Assembly (NCBI GenBank): GCA_964493205.1
Contig: CAZBMJ010000003.1
Location: 1-64,000 of the forward strand
Length of the DNA stretch: 64,000 nt
Reading direction: 5' to 3'
DNA from: CAZBMJ01 sp964493205
GTDB lineage: Bacteria; Myxococcota; UBA727; JABDBI01
Shown piece by piece: positions 18,415 through 27,376 of this stretch. The position numbers and the translations under genes were made by a program. Positions within the stretch are counted from its first letter, which is position 1. Every line of letters begins with the position of its first letter. A model generated the notes under the pieces. That model was not told the DNA's origin and searched no databases. It saw nothing but the letters and a program-made list of their open reading frames with translations.

Positions 18415-18506
18415 CGTCTTTGCGAACCTTGAGCGCAAGCGAAAAGGTGTGGCAATCTAGAGCGCTTTACTAGATTGCTTGGTTGCTATGGCGTCTCGCA
18501 AAGACG
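18415..18506. repeat. Nested palindromic intergenic repeat (family 2)
   Basis: The outer arms CGTCTTTGCGA (18415-18425) and TCGCAAAGACG (18496-18506) are perfect inverted repeats. Inside them GCAATCTAG (18452-18460) and CTAGATTGC (18470-18478) form a second perfect hairpin. A related copy in the opposite orientation lies at 39611-39697, and a 3' remnant at 49001-49020. The element ends 13 bases before the pyridoxal kinase start, so it probably lies in that gene's 5' leader. Confidence 0.8.
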
Positions 18507-18519
18507 CTAGAGGTTTTTT

Positions 18520-19371
18520 ATGCAAAGCATTTTATCTATTCAATCACATGTTGTTTATGGTTATGTTGGCAATAAGGCCGCTACTTACCCGCTACAGGCA
18601 TTGGGTTATGACGTTTGGCCCATTAATACTGTCCAATTTTCTAATCATACTGGTTATAAAAAATGGCAAGGTGAAATAGTTAGTGCCCATCATATAAAAA
18701 ATTTAGCCCAAGGCATTATTGATATTGGGCAAGCGGATAAATGCGTAGCAATACTTTCAGGCTATATGGGAAGTAGGGATACATGTGAGGCTGTAGAATC
18801 TATTGTGACTAACTTTAAAGCTATTAACCCTACTATTATGTATTTATGTGATCCTGTGATTGGTAATAATAATTGCTATGTTAAGCCAGAAGTTTTAGAT
18901 TTTTTTAAAAATAATTTACAAGCCGATATTATTACTCCTAATCATTATGAGGCTGAGACGCTGTCTGGTATGCAAATTACTGATTATTCAAGCTTGGTTA
19001 AAATTTCTGATTTTTTTATTAATTTAAATATTAAAATAATAATTATTACGGGTGTAAAATTAGAAAATAATAAAAATAATTTATGTACATTTATTTCTGA
19101 TGGTCAAGATAATTACTTAATAGGAAATAAAAAATATGATTTTGATTGGCCACTAAATGGAACTGGAGATTTATTATCAGCTCTTTATTTAGGTTATTAT
19201 TTAAAGTCTAAAAACATGGCTAATGCCCTACAAAATGCTCTTTTTTATATGCAAAAGGTGATGGATAACACCTATGCACTGAAGGCCAAAGAGCTTCAAG
19301 TTACTTCGGCTAAATATGAGAGTATTAATGATGACGATTTACCGAGTTTAATTAGGATAAAAAGGCTTTAA
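18520..19371 (+). CDS. pdxY: Pyridoxal kinase
   Basis: 283 residues. The N-terminus ILSIQSHVVYGYVGNKAA and the block TVQFSNHTGY are classic for PdxY/PdxK. YLCDPVIGNN lies in the middle, and the ribokinase-type anion-hole motif NGTGDLLSALY near the C-terminus holds the catalytic Asp. The enzyme phosphorylates pyridoxal with ATP to form PLP, a salvage step that suits a host-dependent organism. The gene starts right after the family 2 repeat, and its 3' end overlaps batD (opposite strand) by 24 bases. Confidence 0.95.
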   Translation: MQSILSIQSHVVYGYVGNKAATYPLQALGYDVWPINTVQFSNHTGYKKWQGEIVSAHHIKNLAQGIIDIGQADKCVAILSGYMGSRDTCEAVESIVTNFKAINPTIMYLCDPVIGNNNCYVKPEVLDFFKNNLQADIITPNHYEAETLSGMQITDYSSLVKISDFFINLNIKIIIITGVKLENNKNNLCTFISDGQDNYLIGNKKYDFDWPLNGTGDLLSALYLGYYLKSKNMANALQNALFYMQKVMDNTYALKAKELQVTSAKYESINDDDLPSLIRIKRL

Positions 19372-20946
19372 ATCGGTCGCATTATTTTCTTTTTTATCTT
19401 TATTCTCTAAAGCTTTTAATAACGCATCAAAGTCAATAGTTATATCAGAGCTTTTTTGTGGATTATAAAGCTTTATTTCCATGTTTTTTAATGTTTGTAT
19501 AATTATATCTTGTTCTAGTCTTTCTTGATTCTTTAATTTTACTAATAACTTATAACTTAAGGATAAATCTTTATTTTTTATGCTTTGTTTTAATTCAGAT
19601 AAAATATTATTTTCTTGTTTTTTTATAATAATTTTTTTATATTTTTTCTTAAACAAAAGTAGGGAAATTATGATTACTATTAATAGTAAAGATAAACTTA
19701 TTACTATCCATATCCATGAATAATTATTTTTTAAATCAGGAGCTGCTTGTGTGATTTTTTCTTCTTTAAGCTGCTCTTCTTGAATAGGTCCAACAATATT
19801 TAAATCAAGAGCTCTTATTTCACTTTGATTAAGTTTATTGTTTTTAGTGTCCCACCAATAAATAATTTGTTTATCAATATGAAAAACACCCCTTTTTTGT
19901 GGAATATAGGTATGTGAAAGCTCAAATTTAGCTTCTAAATTATTATTGATAAATTCGTTAGATTTTTTACCTGCTTCGCTATAAATTTTTATGCCATTTA
20001 TGTTTAGGGGATTTATGGTTGGAAGCAAGGAACTTAATGTCTTAATTCCTTTTATAATAAATTTTCTGCTGAGGGCATCGCCTGCATCATAACTAGCTTT
20101 TTGATCAAAAACTTCTGAAATTATTAGTTCATCAAGAGCTAAAAAGGGGGTATTTGCAGGGAAATCTAAGGGCTGATCTTTTATAGTAATGGCTATTTCA
20201 TCGGTTTTAACAAATATTTTTTTTGAAGTAGTAAAAGCATTAGGCATACCAAAAAAATTATGAGATTGTTTTTGAGGTATTTGACCTTCAAATATCAAAG
20301 GGGGTATTTTGTAAGTATTGGGTTTATTGAAAAATATGGCATAGTTTTTTTGAAAAATATAAGTATTTATGCCGTTGATAACTTCTTCTTTTTTAATTAA
20401 CTCACCTAAAGGTTCTATGATAGCTTGAGCTATTACTGGTTCTTGTATGTTGCCTTTGTATAAATTTTGAGTAGTTTTTAAGCTTAGGGTAAGGGTTACT
20501 TGTTCAGTTATATACGCTTCTTTTTTGTCTATGAAAGCTTCAAAAATAATGTCGGTGTTATTATTAGAATTTTTTTGAATGTTGCTAATAGTTATAATAA
20601 TTTCATCAGTGCTTTCTTGCCCATAGGTAATTCTAGGTATAACTAATTTTTTTGCATTAATTTTAGGCAATAATTCTAGTTGCCAGGTGCTTTTTTGAGT
20701 TCGTTGGCCATTAATAATAGTTGTTTGTGAGCCTTGTGAATTGCTTATAATACTAAAATCTTTTTGCAGAACACTAAAATCAGGATTACCAGAAGCTTGC
20801 CCTAAATATTCAAAAGTTATAGAAATAGTTTCTTCACTGGTAATAATGTTTTTATCTACGTAAGACTTAAAATTATTAGCATATAAATTTATGCAAAAAA
20901 TAAAATGAAATAGTATGTTAATTTTTTTTAGCATTTTTTGTTTCAC
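19348..20946 (-). CDS. batD: BatD-family protein
   Basis: 532 residues with an N-terminal signal peptide (INILFHFIFCINLYA). The long extracytoplasmic region has the BatD-type opening (YVDKNIITSEETISITFEY, then GSQTTIINGQ). A transmembrane segment follows near 395-418 (IWIVISLSLLLIVIIISLLLF), then a cytoplasmic tail. BatD is the last partner of BatA/BatB in operons linked to envelope stress or aerotolerance; its molecular role is not established. It is the last gene of the five-gene operon on this strand and overlaps batB. Confidence 0.87.
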   Translation of the reverse strand: MKQKMLKKINILFHFIFCINLYANNFKSYVDKNIITSEETISITFEYLGQASGNPDFSVLQKDFSIISNSQGSQTTIINGQRTQKSTWQLELLPKINAKKLVIPRITYGQESTDEIIITISNIQKNSNNNTDIIFEAFIDKKEAYITEQVTLTLSLKTTQNLYKGNIQEPVIAQAIIEPLGELIKKEEVINGINTYIFQKNYAIFFNKPNTYKIPPLIFEGQIPQKQSHNFFGMPNAFTTSKKIFVKTDEIAITIKDQPLDFPANTPFLALDELIISEVFDQKASYDAGDALSRKFIIKGIKTLSSLLPTINPLNINGIKIYSEAGKKSNEFINNNLEAKFELSHTYIPQKRGVFHIDKQIIYWWDTKNNKLNQSEIRALDLNIVGPIQEEQLKEEKITQAAPDLKNNYSWIWIVISLSLLLIVIIISLLLFKKKYKKIIIKKQENNILSELKQSIKNKDLSLSYKLLVKLKNQERLEQDIIIQTLKNMEIKLYNPQKSSDITIDFDALLKALENKDKKENNATDLKPFYPN

Positions 20947-22585
20947 TCTTAAATTTTCTTTCTAAATATTTATTATTATTTTGTTCTAATTTTTCAAAAT
21001 AATATTTTGTGTAATCATTGTTTTTATTTTCTTTATTTTCTTGAGCTTTCGCGCCCTCGCTAGGTTTTTGTTCTTTTGGCTGATCCTGTTTTTTTTCTTG
21101 TTCTTCTTTACTTTCTTTTTTTTGCTCTTGCTCTTGTTCTTGTTTATCTTGCTTATCTTGTTTTTCTTCTTGTTTTTGCTCTTGTTCTTGTTCTTGCTTA
21201 TCTTTTTCCTCTTGGTTTTCTTTATTTTCTTGTTTTTTGTCTTCTTCTTGTTTTTGTTGTTTTTCTAAGAGCTCTTTATTAAATTTAGCATCTTCGTGTT
21301 TAGGGTCAATTTTTAAAGCTTCTTCATAGGCACTAATGGCTTCTTTTAGCTTGCCTGTTTGAGCGTAAGCGTTGCCCAAATTATATTTGCCGTCGGCTGA
21401 CGTAGCTTTTTGTAACTCTTCTATAGCGTTATCAAATTTTTGGGCTTTGTAATAGGCTGCCCCTTTTTGTTCATGATTAGTAAATAAATCTGCAGCATCA
21501 CTAAATTTATTTTGTTCTAGTAATTTTTGCGCTTTTTGGTCATCTCTTAAGAACCAATCTATTAGGCTGGCATCAGCATTTTTAGACAATATTATAAACA
21601 TAAAAATCAATAAAAAATTGCTATTAAAATTTAATAATAAAAATGGCGCTAAAGATAGCGCTAAAATATATGGTCCTAAATCTTGCCAATCATCATACTT
21701 TAAGGTGTTATTAGCTTTAAATGTTTGATTATTATTTATCCAGTTAGTAAGTTTTTTATTGTTAGTGTTGGCAGTGTAAACTAAATATTCACTAGTAGAT
21801 TTTTTGCTTATTTGTAATAAAATATCTTCTTGTAATTTAGAAATAGTTACCCCATTAGCATTTTTACTAAAATTGCCTTGGTTATTTACCAAAGGTGCAC
21901 CTATATTATTGGCGAAAGCCCAAAAAAGGATATTTAAATTAGAGTTATTAACGCTACGTAGTATGCTATCTTCATCATCGTTAAAATTACTAGAGGTCAT
22001 AACTAAAGTTTTGCTATTAGGATTATCTGACGCTATTTCTTTAGCTTTTAATAAAGCATTTTTAAGACTAACTCCATCAATAGGCATGATAGTGGGAGTA
22101 AGCTCTTTTAAAAGAGATAAAATAGTTTCGTGGTCATAGGTTATGGGGCTGACAACATGAGCATCGCCTGCAAAAGCTATTAAACCAACAGGGTTTTGTG
22201 GATAAGAAGTTAATAAATCTGTTATTTCAAATTTTGCTCTGCTTAGTCTGTTGGGAGTTATATCGCTTGAGAGCATTTCGTTGGAAACTTCCAATAAAAT
22301 AATGATTGGCGATTTGTTAAAACTTTGGCTATAAGGCATTTTTTTATAGGTAGGGCCGCTTAAGGCCAAAATTGCTAATACTAAAAATAGTGTTAAAAAA
22401 AGATTAGAAAAATTTTTTTTGTAACTTTTATTAAAACCTAAGGCTTGTAATAAATGCTGATCTATAGCTTTGCTCCAAGCTGAGTTTGAGCTTTTATTTC
22501 TGTAAGCTTGGATAATAAAAAATAATGCAGGTAGTAAAGCCAATAAAAAATAAGGTCTTAAAAAGTGAAAAGAAGATAAAATCAT
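20918..22585 (-). CDS. batB: BatB/BatC-type protein: membrane vWA domain plus TPR and charged tail
   Basis: 555 residues from the ATG at 22585, chosen because it overlaps the batA stop as ATGA; the open frame itself reaches 22639. Order: two N-terminal membrane helices, a von Willebrand A domain, further membrane segments, TPR units (AISAYEEALKIDPKHEDA), and a very charged Gln/Glu/Lys tail of about 90 residues. The vWA metal site is poor: LLEVSNEM replaces the DxSxS motif, and the later TDG-type motif reads MTSSNFND. Metal binding is therefore doubtful, unlike BatA next door. It is a BatB plus BatC fusion in architecture. Confidence 0.87.
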   Translation of the reverse strand: MILSSFHFLRPYFLLALLPALFFIIQAYRNKSSNSAWSKAIDQHLLQALGFNKSYKKNFSNLFLTLFLVLAILALSGPTYKKMPYSQSFNKSPIIILLEVSNEMLSSDITPNRLSRAKFEITDLLTSYPQNPVGLIAFAGDAHVVSPITYDHETILSLLKELTPTIMPIDGVSLKNALLKAKEIASDNPNSKTLVMTSSNFNDDEDSILRSVNNSNLNILFWAFANNIGAPLVNNQGNFSKNANGVTISKLQEDILLQISKKSTSEYLVYTANTNNKKLTNWINNNQTFKANNTLKYDDWQDLGPYILALSLAPFLLLNFNSNFLLIFMFIILSKNADASLIDWFLRDDQKAQKLLEQNKFSDAADLFTNHEQKGAAYYKAQKFDNAIEELQKATSADGKYNLGNAYAQTGKLKEAISAYEEALKIDPKHEDAKFNKELLEKQQKQEEDKKQENKENQEEKDKQEQEQEQKQEEKQDKQDKQEQEQEQKKESKEEQEKKQDQPKEQKPSEGAKAQENKENKNNDYTKYYFEKLEQNNNKYLERKFKSETKNAKKN

Positions 22586-23553
22586 GAGTTTATTTTTCTC
22601 CTTATAAAAAATAATAATAAAGCTATAGACAAAGGCCAATAAAATAACTCTTTTCTTAAAATAAGGCCTTGGTTTTCTTTGATACTGGGCTCAAGTTCAT
22701 CAAGCTTTTTATAAATAGTTTCTAAAGAATCTGTATCTGTGCTTCGAAAATAAGCACCATTGGTTATTTTTGCTATATGTTTTAATAAGCTTTCAGATTC
22801 TTCTAAATCTTGCGAAGGATTAACCACGCTAGGGCCAAAAAAACTATTAACTATCATTTTTTCTGAACCTACGCCGATTATATAAATTTTTACGCCTTTT
22901 TCCACAGCAATATTGGCAGCATCAAGGGGCTCTATAAAACCTGAGTTATTTTGTCCATCGGTAAGCAATATTAAAACTTTATCGCCATTGTTTTGCTCTG
23001 AGAGCTTTTTAATACCTAAAAGTAACGCCTCACCAATAGCTGTTTTAGGGCCTAAAAAACCAATTTGTGCTTCAAGTAAAAATTTAGCGATAGTTTTATG
23101 ATCACTAGATAGGGGAGCATGCAAAAAAGATTCACTTCCAAACAGCACTAAGCCAATAAAATCACTTTTTCTTCTGTTGATAAATTCGGTAACTACTTTT
23201 TTTACAGCATTTAATCTGTTGGTTGTTTGTCCATTTATTTGCATGTCTTCTATTTGCATACTTTCAGAAATATCAATGGCTAGCATTAAATTTCGTCCCA
23301 TTTGGGGAAGCTCTATTTGGTTACCTACAAATTGTGGTCGCATTAAGGCTAGAATTAATAAACACCAAATAAGTGCAAAATAAATTAGGCTATTACTTTT
23401 TTGTATTTTGCTTGTATTAAATTTTTCTATTATTACAAATATATAACTATAAATAAAATCATTGTTTTTATAATTATATTTTTTGAAAAGCCAAAATATT
23501 AAAACTAAAAATAAAATAGCGGCATAAGGCCAAGCAAAAGTTAAATTCGACAT
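22582..23553 (-). CDS. batA: BatA-type membrane vWA protein
   Basis: 323 residues. Membrane helices lie at about 7-25 and 58-75, with a third at the C-terminus (YWPLSIALLLFFI). The vWA domain between them keeps its metal-ion site: DISESM (DxSxS) near 94 and LLTDGQNN later. Surface loop sequences such as FIGLVLFGSESFLHAPL match the BatA family. It overlaps the DUF4381 gene by 13 bases and batB by 4, so the operon is tightly coupled. Presumed to form an inner-membrane complex with BatB and BatD. Confidence 0.92.
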   Translation of the reverse strand: MSNLTFAWPYAAILFLVLIFWLFKKYNYKNNDFIYSYIFVIIEKFNTSKIQKSNSLIYFALIWCLLILALMRPQFVGNQIELPQMGRNLMLAIDISESMQIEDMQINGQTTNRLNAVKKVVTEFINRRKSDFIGLVLFGSESFLHAPLSSDHKTIAKFLLEAQIGFLGPKTAIGEALLLGIKKLSEQNNGDKVLILLTDGQNNSGFIEPLDAANIAVEKGVKIYIIGVGSEKMIVNSFFGPSVVNPSQDLEESESLLKHIAKITNGAYFRSTDTDSLETIYKKLDELEPSIKENQGLILRKELFYWPLSIALLLFFIRRKINS

Positions 23554-23975
23554 TTTTTGATCAACTCGCTGCTAAGTTCTAATAATTTTTGCCCGTTTAT
23601 ATGAGGCTCTTTTTTAAAACGATCTATTTGTAATTCTTTCTCTAAAGCTAGATATAATTCTTTATTAAAAATTTTAAAGATATTTTTATTATTTTTTGAG
23701 CTCGCTATAATTCTTTTTATTAAAATACTTATATCATTTTGTAATTCTGCATTGTTATTGCTTCTTAAAAAATTATTTTTTATGGTGTTAAAATTTAGTA
23801 AAGCTTCTTTTTTTATTTTACGTCTTTTTTTGTTTTTAAAATATATAAATAATATATAAATAAAAATTATCAAGATAGCCGCTATCATCATGTTTAAATT
23901 AAAAGATAATGGCCATAGATCTGGAGGGGGTGGCATGTGAATATCTTTGAGTTCTTCTAAATAATTTGGTTGCAT
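23541..23975 (-). CDS. DUF4381-type membrane protein of the Bat operon
   Basis: 144 residues. It opens with LKDIHMPPPPDLWPLSFNL, the usual start of DUF4381 proteins, then one transmembrane helix (MIAAILIIFIYILFIYF). A basic helical cytoplasmic region follows. Such proteins sit between the DUF58 and vWA genes in many proteobacterial Bat operons. Its start codon shares a base with the DUF58 stop (TAATG). The role is unknown beyond membership of the complex. Confidence 0.82.
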   Translation of the reverse strand: MQPNYLEELKDIHMPPPPDLWPLSFNLNMMIAAILIIFIYILFIYFKNKKRRKIKKEALLNFNTIKNNFLRSNNNAELQNDISILIKRIIASSKNNKNIFKIFNKELYLALEKELQIDRFKKEPHINGQKLLELSSELIKKCRI

Positions 23976-24940
23976 TATTTTGCCTTAAATCCAAGTTTAA
24001 GATTAGTTTTATAATCATCTTGTGTGCTAAAATTCCACAAAATAATACCTAAAGAATCAAATAATTTTGTTAAATTTTTTATTCTATTTTCATAAAAATT
24101 TTCATAAGATTTTTGTAAGTTTTTATTGGAAGAATCAAAAGTTAGGGTTTTGTTTTCAAAAGCTATACTAGTAATACCCATAGAAACTAATTTTTTCTCT
24201 AATGGGTCACTAATATGTAAGGCATAAATATTAGCTCTTTTTTTAAGCTTAAATAATAGTGGTTTTAGTTCATCGTCGAATTGCCAAAAATCAGAAATTA
24301 TAAAGATAGCACAACCCGGGTGTGCTTTAAGCAAAATGCGCTGAAATATATTTTTAAAAGAATTAGTAGGATAAGTTTTGGCGTTGCTTATATCTAGTGC
24401 TTTTGTACTCGCCATAGCAAGCTGGCCCAAGAATTTTGCTAAAGAGGCTTTAGATGTCTTAATAGGACATTCAATTTCTTCTTCATCAGTTACAATAAAT
24501 CCCCCAAGTTTATCTTTGCTGTTTAGGGCCGCAAAAGCTAAATTGGCAGCTATTTTTGCCGCTAAAACAGATTTAAAACATACTTTGCTGCCAAAAAACA
24601 TAGTAGAACGTTGGTCTATGATCAAGTAAACTGGCCGTTCTTTTTCTTCTGTAAAAACTTTCGTAAATATGCCTGCTCTTTTTGCGGAAACTTTCCAATC
24701 TATGTGTCTTATTTCATCTTGATGGACATAAGGGCGTGATTCAAAAAATTCCATGCCACGGCCACGTAACACAGATTTTTTAGCGCCTGACTGCAGTGAT
24801 AACGCATTTTTGTTAATTACTAATTTTTTAGGTGCATTTTGAGCTTCTTCTAAGAGCTCATCAATGGTCACTATAATATTTTTTTGCATCATGCTGGCTA
24901 TGATAATCATATTTTTTCGAAAAAAAAGATAGAAGGCCAC
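23975..24940 (-). CDS. DUF58 protein, first gene of the Bat operon
   Basis: 321 residues as an open frame; homologues usually begin near the internal Met17/Met18 (MMQKNIIVTIDELL), so the first 16 residues may not be translated. The DUF58 core is clear: GRGMEFFESRPY, then DEIRHIDWKVSAKR, then PVYLIIDQRSTMFFGS, a degenerate vWA-like fold. These proteins are normally encoded next to a MoxR AAA+ ATPase. Here the upstream 135 bases hold no gene and the neighbour is divergent, so MoxR is missing from this locus. Confidence 0.88.
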   Translation of the reverse strand: MAFYLFFRKNMIIIASMMQKNIIVTIDELLEEAQNAPKKLVINKNALSLQSGAKKSVLRGRGMEFFESRPYVHQDEIRHIDWKVSAKRAGIFTKVFTEEKERPVYLIIDQRSTMFFGSKVCFKSVLAAKIAANLAFAALNSKDKLGGFIVTDEEEIECPIKTSKASLAKFLGQLAMASTKALDISNAKTYPTNSFKNIFQRILLKAHPGCAIFIISDFWQFDDELKPLLFKLKKRANIYALHISDPLEKKLVSMGITSIAFENKTLTFDSSNKNLQKSYENFYENRIKNLTKLFDSLGIILWNFSTQDDYKTNLKLGFKAK

Positions 24941-25111
24941 AAAATAAAACTTTAAAGATATTTATAGACTTAATTGTTCTTCAATTTTATAAATAATTTG
25001 GTTTAAAAATTTTTATTTTTTATGTAACTTATTTACTTTAATATTAATTTTTGTTAGCACTATTTTTACAAAAAAATGATCGTTCTTTACCCTTATCTAA
25101 AGGAAAAGCAA

Positions 25112-26191
25112 ATGAAAACTTTTATCATAAAATTGTTGGTTTTTATTTTACTAAATGCTCAATCATTAATGGCTGTAGATCAAATACAAATAAGGTTAAA
25201 TTTTCCAGAATCAGGTAGAGCAAAATATATCGAAATTAATAAAAGTGCTTCGTTTGAAGAATTAAAACAAAAAATTCTCAATATATGTGAAAATTATGAA
25301 GAATTTATGTGTATAAGTGGCTCTAAACCGATAGACTGGACCAGAACAGATTCAGCAGTTAATCAAGCAATGATGCAACATATTTTACAGATCAAACAGC
25401 TAACATTGATAGTACGCTTAAAAGGGGGCGCAGGGATTATCGATAAAATGTGCGAGACAGTCAAAAATGATTCATTTGGAGAAATATTCAGTCATGAGGG
25501 CGAATGTGGTATTTGTTCTGAGGATAAAAATAAAATAGCTAATTTTTCTTGTGGCTGTTCTTATTGTAAAGGGTGCTTTGATGATTTTTTCAATATTTTT
25601 TCTATGGAAGGAGTAAATAAAAACTGTCCCATTCATAAAAATCACAATCTTATAGATGAGAGTGTAGTGTTGTTAATAACTCATTGTAAAAGAGAAGATA
25701 TAATAGATTGTTATTCTAGATTAGTAGAATATATTATGTTAATTAGGTGTATGGATTTCAAATTTTGTAAATGTGATACTTTACATCAAAATACTACCGG
25801 TTATCCAAAACAATTCTGTCCTCAATGTAAAGAAAATGTTTGTTTTTATTGTCAAGAATCATGGAATGAAAGTAAGCAAAATACCGTAGGTTATTGTGGA
25901 GATAAATGTTTTTATTATGATTTAGTAAATCCGAGTTTAGAAGCGTGGGAATGGGGGGGCACAGAAATACCTAGTATTAGAGCTTGCCCTGAATGTAGCT
26001 ATCGTGGTGGCTTTGATAAAAGGTGTAAATATCATACGTGTAAATGTGGTATTACTTATTGCTTTTTTTGCTTAAACAAACAAGCAGATTGTAGCAAAAA
26101 ATATTCTAAAAGTTATAAAGAAAAATGTGTAGAGCCAGTTAAGCAAAATTTTAAAGATATTTTTGAAAAGAAAAAACTTAAAGAGTTTTAA
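25112..26191 (+). CDS. Exported ubiquitin-like plus RING-IBR-RING (RBR) E3 ligase, parkin-like layout
   Basis: 359 residues from the ATG at 25112, preferred over 25076 because AAAGGA lies seven bases upstream and a clean signal peptide follows (IIKLLVFILLNAQSLMA). Numbering below is from 25076. A ubiquitin-like domain spans about 36-118, ending RLKGGAG, reminiscent of the ubiquitin LRGG tail. RING1 follows with Cys144, 147, 159, 161, 164, 167, 184. The IBR lies at about 225-278 with paired CxxC knuckles (CPQC, CFYC). RING2 spans 304-332 with CPEC, then Cys317 and Cys322, KCG and CFFC; Cys317 in RCKYHTC aligns with the catalytic Cys of RBR ligases. A host-directed ubiquitin ligase is inferred from the fold and signal peptide. 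Confidence 0.8.
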   Translation: MKTFIIKLLVFILLNAQSLMAVDQIQIRLNFPESGRAKYIEINKSASFEELKQKILNICENYEEFMCISGSKPIDWTRTDSAVNQAMMQHILQIKQLTLIVRLKGGAGIIDKMCETVKNDSFGEIFSHEGECGICSEDKNKIANFSCGCSYCKGCFDDFFNIFSMEGVNKNCPIHKNHNLIDESVVLLITHCKREDIIDCYSRLVEYIMLIRCMDFKFCKCDTLHQNTTGYPKQFCPQCKENVCFYCQESWNESKQNTVGYCGDKCFYYDLVNPSLEAWEWGGTEIPSIRACPECSYRGGFDKRCKYHTCKCGITYCFFCLNKQADCSKKYSKSYKEKCVEPVKQNFKDIFEKKKLKEF

Positions 26192-26205
26192 TAGGAGAAG
26201 CTTAT

Positions 26206-27303
26206 ATGAGTAAGTTTTTTATAGTGAGTGGTTTATTATTACTCATTTGTGCTTGCCCTGCTGTTTCTATTTCTTCTCCTGATAATGAACGCTCTCATCA
26301 CTCTTCTGAAAAAGTTATAGAGCCGCCCCCTTTAACTCAGGAAGTAATAACCAGTGCAGAAAAAGAAAATCAACAGCTTTTGGCAAGTTTACATACAGTA
26401 AAAGATTTTGGATATTATTTTAAAAATAATAAGAATAATAAAATATTTGATGTAATAACTTTATTTGATAAAGAGCAATCAAATAATTTTATCACTGCTG
26501 CTTTAAAAATAAGGTCAAAGGGTTTTGGTGGTAGTCGCTTAGAGTCTCTTTTATCTGAAATAATAGAAAGATTTAAGGAGCTCAACAGTAGCGAACAAAA
26601 GGAAAAATTAGTTGAAATAACAAATAAAATAATAAAAGAAGTGATGAAAAAATATAATAGAATCGATAATAGGCCTGTTCCTCATAATTATTATAAAATT
26701 AGTGATCTTAGATTTTATCATATTAAGGGCATTTTATCAATAAATACTAATGAATTTAATGATAGTATTTTATCTTATATCACACAGCTTCTTGATTATA
26801 TTAATGGCGTTCATGATTTGAGAAATGAAATCGTGAGTGCTAACCTTATGATAGCCAAACGTGATACGGTAGAAAAAATAGAAGAAATATTAAAATCTAA
26901 ATATTTTCTTGATAAAGATCAAGATTTTTTACAAAAAATGATAATTATTGCACACAAAAATCATATTGCTATTCCAATGAATAACTTCTCAATTTTAATA
27001 GAAAATTATAATAAGTTTCCAGAAAAAAAAGATATATTTATAGATAAAATTAATTTAATTTTAAGAAATATAAGCCGTATAGAAGGAAGTATTAAGACTG
27101 AAGAATTAGTAAGTATGATATCTTTATTAATAGATAATAATAGTACAGAGGATTTTTTTGTTTTGGTAGATAAAATTAGTAAGAGTAAAAATCGTCTTTT
27201 GCGAGAATTTAGTTTTCAAAAAATACAAAATGCGCTTAAGGAAATGCACGATACTTTTATGAATAATAGTGTATATATAGATTTAGTTAAAAAAGTTTCT
27301 TAA
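26206..27303 (+). CDS. Lipoprotein of unknown function downstream of the RBR gene
   Basis: 365 residues. The signal peptide ends LICAC with the lipidated Cys at 17. A Ser/Pro/His-rich linker follows (about 20-50), then a long alpha-helical body rich in Ile, Lys and Asn without recognisable motifs. The start is 14 bases after the RBR stop, with AGGAG between, so the two are co-transcribed. It may be an envelope partner of the exported ligase, but nothing in the sequence proves that. Confidence 0.75.
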   Translation: MSKFFIVSGLLLLICACPAVSISSPDNERSHHSSEKVIEPPPLTQEVITSAEKENQQLLASLHTVKDFGYYFKNNKNNKIFDVITLFDKEQSNNFITAALKIRSKGFGGSRLESLLSEIIERFKELNSSEQKEKLVEITNKIIKEVMKKYNRIDNRPVPHNYYKISDLRFYHIKGILSINTNEFNDSILSYITQLLDYINGVHDLRNEIVSANLMIAKRDTVEKIEEILKSKYFLDKDQDFLQKMIIIAHKNHIAIPMNNFSILIENYNKFPEKKDIFIDKINLILRNISRIEGSIKTEELVSMISLLIDNNSTEDFFVLVDKISKSKNRLLREFSFQKIQNALKEMHDTFMNNSVYIDLVKKVS

Positions 27304-27376
27304 GTGTTTTATTAGCTATTGACTTTTATTATTGATATTATTAGTTTGATAATCATATCTTTAAATAGGGTATTTT

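Noticed and set aside
18479..18679. Short open frame at the start of pdxY
   Set aside because: It is a shifted frame over the repeat and the 5' end of a convincing pyridoxal kinase gene.
21041..21282. Two plus-strand open frames rich in Phe and Leu
   Set aside because: They are the complement of the Gln/Glu/Lys-rich tail of BatB and have no start signal or homology of their own.
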